Shown: piece by piece, positions 1 through 9,971 of the stretch | How the letters are laid out: every line of letters starts with the position of its first letter | Numbering within the stretch: the stretch's first letter is position 1 | From: Flavivirga jejuensis | GTDB taxonomy: Bacteria > Bacteroidota > Bacteroidia > Flavobacteriales > Flavobacteriaceae | DNA length: 64,000 nt | Direction: 5' to 3' | Assembly: GCF_030540765.1 (NCBI RefSeq) | Contig: NZ_JAUOEL010000009.1 | Coordinates: 1-64,000 of the forward strand | The notes under the pieces: generated by a model | Seen by the model: only the letters and a program-made list of their open reading frames with translations | Databases searched by the model: none | Told to the model about the DNA's origin: nothing | Program-made: the position numbers and the translations under genes

Positions 1-1
1 T

Positions 2-1525
2 AGATTGAGTCCCACAAGTACAACAAATGATAAAATACAAAAAATAGATATTGATTTATGCGACGCAACTGGAAAAATATGTGTTAAAATCAAAAGCTTT
101 TCTTCTAGAGTTCTTGAAGAAAAACATATGAAAAATGAACTAAATTCAGAAATAACCTCTGAAAACGATAGTAATAACCTGCTTGTTTTAAAAACCATAT
201 GGGAGCCATTTACCCCAGATGAGGGGAAAGAAATTATTTCGTCTGATAGTCAAGTTGTGATTATTGGGGGTGAAATATCAGAAAAAGAGACTATCAAAGG
301 GGAGTATCCTAATGCCATTTTATTGGACGATGAGCTATTCAACACTTCAAAAGGCATTGTTAAGATTCTAGAAGATATAAATGGTATAGATCAAATCTTT
401 TGGTTGGTTTCACACATACCATTAAATACATTAACAGATGAATCATTATTGATAGAACAAAACCGAGGAATATTCCAATGCTTCCGTATTATAAAAGCTC
501 TTGTTGAGATAGGCTACGATAAAATGGAACTTACTTGGACCATTATTACACGGCAAACCCAACCAATTAATAAAAAAGACCATGTTTCTCCCACTCACGC
601 AAGTCTGCATGGCTTTATGGGCTCCGCTTCAAAAGAATATTCAAATTGGAATATAAGATTAATTGATCTTGACGGTAGCACAAACTTTCCGATTTCACAA
701 ATTAAAACACTTCCTAAAAATTCAGATGACAATATTATAGTTTACCGTACGGAGCAATGGTTTCGTCAGCAACAGGTTCCTGTTCGAATTTCACACCTAC
801 AACGAATAGAATTCAAAATGGATGGAGTTTATGTAATCATTGGAGGAGCAGGTGGTATCGGAGAAGTATGGAGCAAATACATGATCCAAAATTATAATGC
901 CAAAATAGTTTGGATTGGACGTCGTAGTGAGAATAGTGAAATACAAACTAAAATAAATGATTTAAGCAAGATAGGCCCTAAACCTCTTTATATAAAAGCT
1001 GATGCAACAAACTTGGAAGCGCTTAAAAAAGCTTATGAAATAATCAAAAAAAAATATAATAAAATAAACGGTATTGTTCATTCTGCTATCGTTCTATCAG
1101 ATAGAAGCATATCAACAATGAAGGAAAGTGAACTAACATCAGTTCTGTCTTCCAAAGTAGACACATGTGTCCGCCTCTCTCAGGTTTTTCATAAAGAAGA
1201 GTTAGATTTTGTATTATTTTTCTCATCAATGAACTCTTTCACTAAATCTGCTGGTCAAAGTAATTACGTTGCTGGATGTGTATTTGAAGATGCTTTTGCT
1301 CATCAACTTGCCTTAGAATGGAAATGTAAGGTAAAAGTAATGAACTGGGGTTATTGGGGGAGTGTAGGTATAGTTTCTTCTGAAATCTACCGAGATCGCA
1401 TGAAAAAATTCGGAATTGACTCTATTGAGGCTCCCGAAGGAATGGAGGCTCTTGAATCCTTACTCAATGGCCCTTTTGATCAAATCTCATTAATGAAAAC
1501 AACTAAGGCTGTAGTCATAAACTAA
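2..1525 (+). CDS. trans-AT polyketide synthase subunit, C-terminal ketoreductase part (5' end outside window)
   Basis: The frame is open at the left edge, so this is the C-terminal ~506 residues of a larger PKS subunit; the TTG at 5 is unlikely to be its real start. Numbering from that TTG, residues ~60-265 look like the KR structural subdomain, followed by a Rossmann ketoreductase with the nucleotide motif GGAGGIG (280-286), catalytic Ser408 in FFSSMNS and Tyr421 in SNYVAGC. The usual Asn at Tyr+4 is Cys425, a variant known in trans-AT KRs. An Asp in the HSAIVLSD stretch hints at a B-type KR. It would reduce the beta-keto group of the chain carried by an ACP, which lies on the next protein, so the module is split across two subunits. 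Only 10 bp separate it from the next gene: one operon. Confidence 0.85.
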   Translation, partial: RLSPTSTTNDKIQKIDIDLCDATGKICVKIKSFSSRVLEEKHMKNELNSEITSENDSNNLLVLKTIWEPFTPDEGKEIISSDSQVVIIGGEISEKETIKGEYPNAILLDDELFNTSKGIVKILEDINGIDQIFWLVSHIPLNTLTDESLLIEQNRGIFQCFRIIKALVEIGYDKMELTWTIITRQTQPINKKDHVSPTHASLHGFMGSASKEYSNWNIRLIDLDGSTNFPISQIKTLPKNSDDNIIVYRTEQWFRQQQVPVRISHLQRIEFKMDGVYVIIGGAGGIGEVWSKYMIQNYNAKIVWIGRRSENSEIQTKINDLSKIGPKPLYIKADATNLEALKKAYEIIKKKYNKINGIVHSAIVLSDRSISTMKESELTSVLSSKVDTCVRLSQVFHKEELDFVLFFSSMNSFTKSAGQSNYVAGCVFEDAFAHQLALEWKCKVKVMNWGYWGSVGIVSSEIYRDRMKKFGIDSIEAPEGMEALESLLNGPFDQISLMKTTKAVVIN

Positions 1526-1535
1526 AAATTTTAAT

Positions 1536-4500
1536 ATGAACATAAATACAAATGAATTAATAGAAATTTACCCTGAGAACGGCTCTTTAGATTTTGCTAG
1601 CCTAGCTGAGTCTATCAAGTTAAACATACCTCTATCTAATTTCAGAAAACCTGAACTAGATAAGAAAAACAGAGAAATGGACAAGCTTTTATGTCAATTG
1701 CTTTTATGCCAGCTTCAATCCATTGGTATGAAAAAGATTAGAAAATCATCTATAAATGATCTTGCAAAGGAATTAGGGATAATTGAGTCATATCAAGAAT
1801 GGTTTAAGGAAAGTATTAGAGCCTTAATTCAAAACTTAACACAAGAGTTTAGCGAATCCGAACTATTCCATACTCCTATAAAACTAAATTTAGATATCAT
1901 ATGGGAAGAATGGAATTTTGAAAAAAATAAATGGAATCAAAGTACCGATACAAAAGCGCAAATTACACTTATAGAAACAACCTTAAAATCGCTCCCAAAT
2001 ATTCTTCTGGGAAAAAAGAAAGCTACTGATATAATATTTCCGAATTCCTCAATGGAATTGGTAGAGGGGATATATAAAGATAATAACACAGTAGATTTTT
2101 TTAATGAAATTGTAAGCCTTTCTATATTAAACTCAATCAAAGAATTACTTAAAAAAGACCCCAAAGCAGAAATCAGAATAATAGAAATTGGAGCAGGAAC
2201 TGGTGGTACCAGTACCAAAGTTTTTAAAATGCTCAACGAGCATTCTATAAATATAAAGGAATATTGTTATACTGACATATCTCAAGCGTTTCTTATCCAT
2301 GCAAAAAAAGAGTTTGCTCCCCAAAACTCTTCACTCTCGTATAAGATTTTTAATGTAGAGCAATCCCCTACTCAGCAAAACATCGAAATAGGACAATATG
2401 ATATTGCTATCGCTACCAACGTTTTGCATGCAACGAAAAATATTAAACAAGCAATACGCAATACCAAGGCATGCCTTAAAAACAATGGTATACTTATTTT
2501 GAATGAAATAAGTGAAAAGTCATTATTTACCCATTTGACGTTTGGACTTTTAGAGGGATGGTGGATGTACGAAGATCCAACCATTAGAATCCCTGGGTGT
2601 CCTGGTTTGTACTCCAAAACATGGCAGCAGGTTTTAGAGGAAGAAGGTTTTAAATCTGTTTTTTTTCCTGTGAACGAAATGCATTTTTTGGGACAACAGG
2701 TCATCCTTAGCCAAAGTGATGGTATAGTAAGACAGAAAACGCTTCCTAAAGATATAAACAAGGTTAAAAAAACACTCGATAAAGGATTGACCAAGGAGGT
2801 GTTTCATAAACCAACATTAGGAGAAAAATCCATATTAAACTTGAGTACTCTGAAAGAGAAAAGCAAAGAATATTTTAAGAAGCTAATTGGTGATGGTCTC
2901 AAAATTCCTCACCATAGAATAGATGCATCGGAGGATTTGGAAAAATATGGAATAGATTCCATCATAGTGGTGCAGTTTGCAGATGAACTTAATAAATTTT
3001 TTGAGGATGTTAACAGTTCAATATTCTTTGAATACCCAACAATTAATGATCTGGTCGAATTCTTCGTAAAAAAAGATCGTATGGCACTAGAAAACCTATT
3101 AGGTATTGCCCCCATCCCACCAATAAAAATGGATAACGACAAAAATACTTCTAATAATAAACCCGTTGTTCAGAAAATAACATCGAAAAGATTTTACGAC
3201 ACAACGAAAATACAAGGAGAAAGAGTAAGTTCTAAATCTTCTGACATTGCTATTATCGGAATGACGGGGCGTTATCCAAAAGCCAAAAATCTTGATGAAT
3301 TTTGGGAGAATTTGGCACAAGGAAAAGATTGTATTACAGAAATTCCCGCAGAAAGATGGGATCATAAGAGTTACTACGATAAAGACAAGAATGTACAAGA
3401 CAAAACCTATAGTATATGGGGAGGGTTTCTCGAAGATGTAGAAAAATTTGACCCTTTATTCTTTAACATTTCGCCCAGAGAAGCTGAATTACTGGATCCC
3501 CAGGAGCGCTTATTCCTAGAAAATGTATGGGATCTTTTTGAAAATTCAGGTTATACGAGAACTAAACTTCAGTCACAATATGAATCTCAGGTTGGTGTTT
3601 TTGTTGGTACAATGTATCAACATTATCGAAATTTTGGAGTCGGAAAAATACAAGAACCTGTACTTTCATTAGCCTCTTATGGGTCAATTGCCAACCGTAC
3701 TTCCTATTTTTTTGACTTACAAGGGCCTAGTATAGCTATAGATACTATGTGTTCTTCTTCGCTTATAGCCTTGCATATGGCATGTGAGAGCCTTTTAAAA
3801 GAAGAATGTAAAATAGCTATTGCGGGAGGTGTAAATCTTTCTATTCATCCTTATAAATATATAGGTCTGAGCAGACTTCAGGTAATTGGCAGTCACAAAA
3901 ACTGTAGAAGTTTTTCGGATTCCGACGGTTATCTTCCGGCCGAAGCTATAGGGTCTGTCCTGCTAAAACCTCTTTCTGAAGCAATAAAAGATAAGGATGA
4001 AATCATGGCAGTAATTAAATCTTCGGCAATTAACCATGATGGTAAATCAAATGGATTCTCTGCCCCTAACCCTAATGCTCAAGTGAGACTAGTAAAGGAG
4101 AATTTCAATAAATCTAGGATTAACCCTAATACCATTGGTTATATTGAAGCCGCAGCCAATGGCTCTCCTCTAGGAGATGCTATTGAGTTTAATGCGTTAA
4201 AAAGAGTTTTTACAGATACGGAAAGGGGGCAACCATATCCAATAGGATCCGTAAAGTCTAATATAGGGCATGCAGAAGCAGCTTCCGGAATTTCTCAACT
4301 GACTAAAGTGATTTTGCAGTTAAAACATAAAAAATTAGTTCCATCCATAAAATCAAAGCCATTAAATCCCCAATTAAACCTAAAAGGAACTCCTTTTCAA
4401 ATACAAGAAGAACTAACAGATTGGAAACAAATGGTTAGAAAAAAAGATGGAAAAACATATAAACTTCCCAGGAGAGCAACGGTAAGTTCCTTTGGTATAG

Positions 4501-6407
4501 GAGGATCCAATGCACATGTTATTTTAGAAGAATATGAAAATCCAGTTCTTGTAGAAAATTCAAACTATAATTCAAAAGAAATACTTCTATTAATTGTATT
4601 CTCTGCAAAAACTAAAGATCAACGAAAAGAAGTTGCAAAGCAACTATTGGAATTTGTCGAAAAAAAGAAAAAATTGTCACTTTTACAATTTGCTTATACG
4701 CTTCAAGTAGGAAAAGAGTCAATGGAGCATCGCTGCGCAATGATAATTGCTAATCGAAATCAGCTTATTGATGGATTGAAGACCGTTATAAAATCTAAAC
4801 ACGAGGAAGATTTAATCAAATCTTCTATTCAAATTTATTTAGGAAGTCCAATGGAATCCGTGAACCTCAACAATCTTCTCTCGGGAAGTTTAGGAGAAAC
4901 TATAGCCAAAGTATTATTGGCAGAAAATAATTTAGAAAAGCTGGCATCTTACTGGGTACAGGGAGGAAAAATTTCTTGGAAATCGCTGTACAAAGACAGA
5001 GATATTCAACTGATAAACCTACCCACCTATCCTTTTCTTAGAAAACGTTACTGGATTGAAAATGAACTCCCACCTCCTATTTTTAACGATATAAAGACAT
5101 CGAAATCTGAAGGTAAAATAGATAATAAAAAGCCTAATTCAAAAATCAATACTATTCGCAATATCGTAGCTAACATGGTTGGGGTTTTACCTAGCGAAGT
5201 AGACATGAATTTGCCTTTGGCAAATTATGGATTTGACTCTTTGATTAGTACGAATCTAGTTTCCAAACTTCAAAAAGAAGTTGAACCCACTATAGAAATT
5301 AATGATCTTCAAAAATGGGTAACAACTCAAGACATTATTAATAGTTTGGCTAAAGATGATTATATCGATCATAAAGAAGAAGAAACCGTATCGATTCAAT
5401 CAGCGTTAAAATTGTTTCCAGAGCTAATACACTTAAATGATAAAACTGAAGGGAAACCAATATTTTGGTTTCATCCAGCTTTGGGAGGAGTGAGTATATA
5501 TAATAAAATAGCTGAAAAATCAGAACGTCCTTTTTTTGGTATTCAGGCAAAAGGTTGGGGAAATGACAGGCTTCCTCTGCGTGGGATGCAAAACATGGCT
5601 GCATATTATATCAAGATAATGATGACAATACAACCTGAAGGACCTTATGATCTAGGTGGATATTCTATGGGAGGTGTGTTAGCCTATGAAGTTACTACCC
5701 AATTGCAGCTTCTTGGTAAGAAAGTTGGATCGATTGTTATGCTCGATTCACTTTATTTACAAGGGCTCAAAAGATTACAAACAGATATGAGAACGGTAAT
5801 ATTAAGAACTATAAACCTTGCATTATTAAAAACTATCATCGATCAGCCAGAAAAATTTTCTAAACTATTGATCCACAGAAGTGAAGTTGAAACCATTAAG
5901 GACGAAGAATCCTTTTTAGATGAATTAGTTTCAATAGCAAAAAAGCGAGGGATGAAAAACACAAAATCTCAGATTAAATTAATAATAAAACATAACAGTA
6001 AAGTTCAATTGGCTTTTGAAGTTGATAAACACGAGGTAAGGCCTTTACCAGACCCAAAAAGTCTGACTTGTTATTACTTCCGTAATAAGAATGGTTTATT
6101 TTATGGTGAATTGGAACCATATTGCAGTATTGAAAAACCTAGCTTTTCAATAGATCATACAACATATTGGAAAGAATGGGAAAAACAGATTCCTAATACT
6201 CATATCATGGATGTAGATTCTTCATGCCATATGACCATGTTCTCTGAAAAAAAGGTATATCAAACGATTTTTAGATTTTGTAAAAAACTATATTCTAAGG
6301 AGGGAATGAACAAAAGGTATTTAAGAACTTTTAAGAATGATATTATAAAAAAACATGGTTACAAGAATCCAGTGATTGATGAGGTAAATATAGTTACACC
6401 AAAATAA
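1536..6407 (+). CDS. trans-AT polyketide synthase terminal subunit: cMT-ACP-KS0-ACP-TE
   Basis: A 1623-residue multidomain enzyme. Domains in order: C-methyltransferase (~165-395, SAM motif EIGAGTGGT from E217); ACP (~440-520, Ser475 in YGIDS); ketosynthase (~565-1000); post-KS linker of the trans-AT docking type (~1020-1170) without an AT; second ACP (~1195-1265, Ser1235 in YGFDS); type I thioesterase (~1290-1570, Ser1377 in GYSMGG, C-terminal His1565 in SCHMT). The KS keeps the nucleophile Cys739 (DTMCSSS) and His912 (NIGHAEAA), but the HGTGT histidine is Ala873 in EAAANGS, as in condensation-incompetent KS0 domains. Inferred role: alpha-methylate the chain made by the upstream split module, pass it unextended through KS0 to the last ACP, and release it by hydrolysis or cyclisation at the TE. 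The product is unknown. Confidence 0.9.
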   Translation: MNINTNELIEIYPENGSLDFASLAESIKLNIPLSNFRKPELDKKNREMDKLLCQLLLCQLQSIGMKKIRKSSINDLAKELGIIESYQEWFKESIRALIQNLTQEFSESELFHTPIKLNLDIIWEEWNFEKNKWNQSTDTKAQITLIETTLKSLPNILLGKKKATDIIFPNSSMELVEGIYKDNNTVDFFNEIVSLSILNSIKELLKKDPKAEIRIIEIGAGTGGTSTKVFKMLNEHSINIKEYCYTDISQAFLIHAKKEFAPQNSSLSYKIFNVEQSPTQQNIEIGQYDIAIATNVLHATKNIKQAIRNTKACLKNNGILILNEISEKSLFTHLTFGLLEGWWMYEDPTIRIPGCPGLYSKTWQQVLEEEGFKSVFFPVNEMHFLGQQVILSQSDGIVRQKTLPKDINKVKKTLDKGLTKEVFHKPTLGEKSILNLSTLKEKSKEYFKKLIGDGLKIPHHRIDASEDLEKYGIDSIIVVQFADELNKFFEDVNSSIFFEYPTINDLVEFFVKKDRMALENLLGIAPIPPIKMDNDKNTSNNKPVVQKITSKRFYDTTKIQGERVSSKSSDIAIIGMTGRYPKAKNLDEFWENLAQGKDCITEIPAERWDHKSYYDKDKNVQDKTYSIWGGFLEDVEKFDPLFFNISPREAELLDPQERLFLENVWDLFENSGYTRTKLQSQYESQVGVFVGTMYQHYRNFGVGKIQEPVLSLASYGSIANRTSYFFDLQGPSIAIDTMCSSSLIALHMACESLLKEECKIAIAGGVNLSIHPYKYIGLSRLQVIGSHKNCRSFSDSDGYLPAEAIGSVLLKPLSEAIKDKDEIMAVIKSSAINHDGKSNGFSAPNPNAQVRLVKENFNKSRINPNTIGYIEAAANGSPLGDAIEFNALKRVFTDTERGQPYPIGSVKSNIGHAEAASGISQLTKVILQLKHKKLVPSIKSKPLNPQLNLKGTPFQIQEELTDWKQMVRKKDGKTYKLPRRATVSSFGIGGSNAHVILEEYENPVLVENSNYNSKEILLLIVFSAKTKDQRKEVAKQLLEFVEKKKKLSLLQFAYTLQVGKESMEHRCAMIIANRNQLIDGLKTVIKSKHEEDLIKSSIQIYLGSPMESVNLNNLLSGSLGETIAKVLLAENNLEKLASYWVQGGKISWKSLYKDRDIQLINLPTYPFLRKRYWIENELPPPIFNDIKTSKSEGKIDNKKPNSKINTIRNIVANMVGVLPSEVDMNLPLANYGFDSLISTNLVSKLQKEVEPTIEINDLQKWVTTQDIINSLAKDDYIDHKEEETVSIQSALKLFPELIHLNDKTEGKPIFWFHPALGGVSIYNKIAEKSERPFFGIQAKGWGNDRLPLRGMQNMAAYYIKIMMTIQPEGPYDLGGYSMGGVLAYEVTTQLQLLGKKVGSIVMLDSLYLQGLKRLQTDMRTVILRTINLALLKTIIDQPEKFSKLLIHRSEVETIKDEESFLDELVSIAKKRGMKNTKSQIKLIIKHNSKVQLAFEVDKHEVRPLPDPKSLTCYYFRNKNGLFYGELEPYCSIEKPSFSIDHTTYWKEWEKQIPNTHIMDVDSSCHMTMFSEKKVYQTIFRFCKKLYSKEGMNKRYLRTFKNDIIKKHGYKNPVIDEVNIVTPK

Positions 6408-9400
6408 ATGCTTTCTATGAATAAAAAAATTGTTTTCATGTTTTCTGGACAAGGTTCTCAATATTATCATATGGGAAAGGAACTCTTCTCTAAAAATGTA
6501 TGTTTCAAAAATTGGATGACCAAACTAGACGATTCACATAAACGACTTTCTGGTCAATCCATATTGGATGTTATTTATGATCAAAAAAAAACTAAAAAAC
6601 ATGAATTTTCAAAAACCATTCATACTCATCCCTCCATTTTCATGGTGGGTTACTCACTTGCAAAAACCCTAATAGATATAGGTATAAGACCAGACCATGT
6701 AATTGGAGCAAGTCTTGGAGAGTTTATATCAGCTGCCTTGTCCGAAGTAATAACTCCAGAAAAAGCATTAGAACTTATATTCTATCAAGCTGATTGTATT
6801 GAAAGTACGTGTGATTACGGAAATATGATTGCTATCATGGGCACAACAGAGGTTTTTAGAAAAATTCTCCATATTGATTCCACAGCCAATATAGTTTCTA
6901 TGTACAGTGAAAAGCATTTTGTTATTTCATGCTCAAGGAATCAATCAAACTCGATTAAAAGGTTACTTAGGAGAGAAAATTTTTTTTTTATTGAATTACC
7001 AGTATCTCATGGCTTTCACTCAGAAAATATAGATCCAGCTTTTACTTCTTTTTCCTCATTTTTGAGCCCAATATATTGTAAAAAACCAAATGTTTCAGTC
7101 GTTTCATCTTTGTTCGGCGAGAAACTCGATAAGGAAATTAAGCCTAAATATTTCTGGGACATTATAAGAAAGCCTATTTTATTTATAGAGGCAATTAAAT
7201 TCATTGAGAATGATCAGAATTATAACTACACATACATTGACTTAGGTGCCTCGGGTGCTCTTTCAAATATAATAAAGAATAGAAATACTAATAGAAAATC
7301 AGCGGTATTTAATATTATGAATCAGTTCAGTAATGAAGTGAATAACATTGATAAAATAAAACATAACATTCGTATGAAAACAAAAAAAAACCAAAACAAA
7401 GAGTTAGCATATCTTTTTCCAGGACAAGGGTCGCAGAAAAAAGGAATGGGACAAGAATTATTTAATGACTTCAAAGCAGCTTTTGACATGGCTAGTGAAA
7501 TTTTAGGGTATTCTCTAGAGAATTTATGTATAAATAATCCCGAAAACAATCTTAATAAAACTCAATTTACTCAGCCTGCTTTATATGTAATCAATTGTTT
7601 AAGCTATTTAAAACTTATCCAAGAAAATAATCAGAAACCTGATTTTGTGGCTGGTCATAGCCTTGGGGAGTACTGTGCTCTGTTTGCATCGGATACAATA
7701 GATTTTGAGACGGGGTTAAAATTAGTAAAAAAGCGAGGTGAGCTTATGGCTAAAGCAAAAGAAGGAGGAATGGCAGCAGTAATTGGGTTAAATGAAAGCA
7801 GAGTCAATGAAATCATTGAGCTCGAAGGTCTTAAATTTATCGATATTGCAAATCTTAATTCTCCTCAACAGATTGTAATTTCAGGGCCTAAAAATGATAT
7901 AGTAAATGCTCAGCCCTTTTTTGAGAAAGCTGGATGCGACCTCTATTTAACACTAAATGTTAGCGGAGCATTTCATTCAAGACTTATGGAAAATTCAAAA
8001 ATCGAATTTGAAAATTATCTAAATAATTTTTCCTTTAATAAACCTAAAATTCCAATTATTTCAAACGTTACAGCTCGACCTTATCCAACTCTTGAATTGA
8101 AGAAACTATTAGCTGACCAAATTACTAGTCCTGTAAAATGGACCGAATCAATATGTTACTTAATGGGAAAGGGTGTAACAGAATTCAAAGAAGTTGGCCC
8201 AGGAGATGTTTTACAGAAATTATTAGCTAAAATCAAGACAGAAGCGAAACCATTGATTTTAGAAAATCAGGAAGTCATTGATCGCAAAAATGAAGAAAAT
8301 ACAGTTATAAAAGAAGAATTTCAGAACTTGGAAAAAACAATCCACAATACAATAGATTATGAAAATCATAAAAACTCAAGCAAATTAATAGATCCAGCTC
8401 TTCAGAGTAGTGTATTTAGTATTACAGGAACAGATCTTGGATCAATAGAATTTAGAAAAGATTACAATCTAAAGTATGCCTATATATCAGGAGCTATGGT
8501 TCATGGAATCGCATCGAAAGAACTGGTTGTTAAAATGGGGAAAGCCGGGTTGATGGGGTTTTATGGAACAGGAGGACTAAATCTAAATGAGGTGGAAAAC
8601 GCTATTATATATATTCAAGATCAGCTAAAAAATGGTGAATCATACGGATTTAATCTCCTTAATGGGTCAAAAGAGGAAGGTCTTGTTGACCTGTTTCTAA
8701 AGTACAAAGTTCCTCTAATTGAAGCATCAGCTTATATGGAAATTAGTTCTGCGATTGTTAGATACAAATTAAAAGGCTTGTCACAAAATAAAGATGGTAG
8801 TATAGAGAAAGGGAATCGTATAATTGCTAAAATTTCAAGACCAGAAGTTGCATCCTTATTTCTTAGTCCAGCCCCAGAAAGAATAGTTCAAAAGTTACTT
8901 AGCGAAAAACTAATTTCCGAACACCAAGCTGATTTAGCAAAATTTATTCCTCTAGCTGACGAGTTAACGGTAGAGGCTGACTCAGGAGGTCATACAGATC
9001 AAGGTATACTATCTACATTAATGCCCGCAATTATTAAAGAACGGGATTTACATATTAAAGAATACGATTACAAAAATAATATAAGGATTGGAGCTGCTGG
9101 AGGAATTGGAACACCAGAAGCAGCTGTATCAGCATTTATTTTGGGAGCGGATTACATCCTTACTGGATCAATTAATCAATGTACTGTAGAGTCTGGAGCC
9201 AATGAAAAAGTAAAGCAAGTGCTTCAAGATATTAATGTACAAGATACTGGCTACGCCCCAGCTGGGGATATGTTCGAAATGGGTGCAAAAATTCAAGTAT
9301 TGAAAAAAGGAGTCTTTTTTTCGGCAAGAGCCAACAAACTTTACGATTTATATAGACACTATAATTCAATTGACGAAATCGATGAAAAGACAAGGAAACG

Positions 9401-9752
9401 ATTAGAGGCTCGGTATTTCAAACGTAGTTTTGATGAAATATATAAAGAGGTAAAAAAATATTATACCCCAGAAGAAATTAGCCGTGCCGAAAAGAATCCA
9501 AAACAGAAAATGGCATATATTTTTAGATGGTATTTTGGATATTCTAATGAATTAGCTCTAAAAGGACAAGTTGACCAAAAAGTTGACTTTCAGGTTCATT
9601 GTGGACCAGCTCTTGGTGCGTTTAATCAATGGGTAAAAGGAACATCTCTTGAGAATTGGAGGAATAGGCATGTAGATGAAATCGCAGAAAAAATAATGAG
9701 CAGTTCAGCTGAATTACTAAATAACCGAATAAAATCTTTTTACAAAAATTGA
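6408..9752 (+). CDS. trans-acting tandem acyltransferase-enoylreductase (AT-AT-ER)
   Basis: The ATG follows directly on the upstream stop (TAA then ATG), so translation is probably coupled. AT1 occupies ~1-310 (GQGSQ, GASLGE with Ser102, GFHS); AT2 ~325-610 (GQGSQ, GHSLGEY with Ser418, AFHS); the C-terminal ~660-1105 is a PfaD-type FMN enoylreductase (SGAMVHGIA, MGFYGTGGL, ADSGGHTDQG). In trans-AT PKS systems one AT of such a tandem loads malonyl units on the AT-less modules and the other can be an acyl hydrolase that clears stalled ACPs; which is which here is inference (AT2, with the canonical GHSLGEY, is the likelier malonyl loader). The ER reduces enoyl intermediates in trans. This protein explains why the synthase subunits lack AT domains. 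Confidence 0.9.
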   Translation: MLSMNKKIVFMFSGQGSQYYHMGKELFSKNVCFKNWMTKLDDSHKRLSGQSILDVIYDQKKTKKHEFSKTIHTHPSIFMVGYSLAKTLIDIGIRPDHVIGASLGEFISAALSEVITPEKALELIFYQADCIESTCDYGNMIAIMGTTEVFRKILHIDSTANIVSMYSEKHFVISCSRNQSNSIKRLLRRENFFFIELPVSHGFHSENIDPAFTSFSSFLSPIYCKKPNVSVVSSLFGEKLDKEIKPKYFWDIIRKPILFIEAIKFIENDQNYNYTYIDLGASGALSNIIKNRNTNRKSAVFNIMNQFSNEVNNIDKIKHNIRMKTKKNQNKELAYLFPGQGSQKKGMGQELFNDFKAAFDMASEILGYSLENLCINNPENNLNKTQFTQPALYVINCLSYLKLIQENNQKPDFVAGHSLGEYCALFASDTIDFETGLKLVKKRGELMAKAKEGGMAAVIGLNESRVNEIIELEGLKFIDIANLNSPQQIVISGPKNDIVNAQPFFEKAGCDLYLTLNVSGAFHSRLMENSKIEFENYLNNFSFNKPKIPIISNVTARPYPTLELKKLLADQITSPVKWTESICYLMGKGVTEFKEVGPGDVLQKLLAKIKTEAKPLILENQEVIDRKNEENTVIKEEFQNLEKTIHNTIDYENHKNSSKLIDPALQSSVFSITGTDLGSIEFRKDYNLKYAYISGAMVHGIASKELVVKMGKAGLMGFYGTGGLNLNEVENAIIYIQDQLKNGESYGFNLLNGSKEEGLVDLFLKYKVPLIEASAYMEISSAIVRYKLKGLSQNKDGSIEKGNRIIAKISRPEVASLFLSPAPERIVQKLLSEKLISEHQADLAKFIPLADELTVEADSGGHTDQGILSTLMPAIIKERDLHIKEYDYKNNIRIGAAGGIGTPEAAVSAFILGADYILTGSINQCTVESGANEKVKQVLQDINVQDTGYAPAGDMFEMGAKIQVLKKGVFFSARANKLYDLYRHYNSIDEIDEKTRKRLEARYFKRSFDEIYKEVKKYYTPEEISRAEKNPKQKMAYIFRWYFGYSNELALKGQVDQKVDFQVHCGPALGAFNQWVKGTSLENWRNRHVDEIAEKIMSSSAELLNNRIKSFYKN

Positions 9753-9971
9753 AGTAATTATTCAATGAACACCCCAAAATAGAGCCCCGAAGTAACAAGC
9801 GGAAAGAATTTATTTTTAAAAGGTTTTCAATTAAAAGAGCGAGATTCTCGAAGAATTCTATCGATTAAAGCTTGAAAAAAGGTTCTTTAGTTTAAGATTT
9901 TTTTCGAAAATAATATCTATTAGCTTAGTGGTAAATATTCTCGGTTCGACTCTTTTCATAAAATCGAAAAT
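9753..9971. other. 219-bp spacer before the phosphopantetheinyl transferase
   Basis: No ORF of useful length. Positions ~9912-9956 contain a D-arm-like TAGCTTAGTGGTAAA and, shortly after, a T-loop-like GGTTCGACTC, resembling a tRNA without its anticodon arm. No foldable tRNA could be built. The spacer may hold the promoter of the PPTase gene. Confidence 0.4.

Noticed and set aside
9905-9960. Functional tRNA gene
   Set aside because: Only D-arm-like and T-loop-like strings are present; no anticodon arm or paired acceptor stem.
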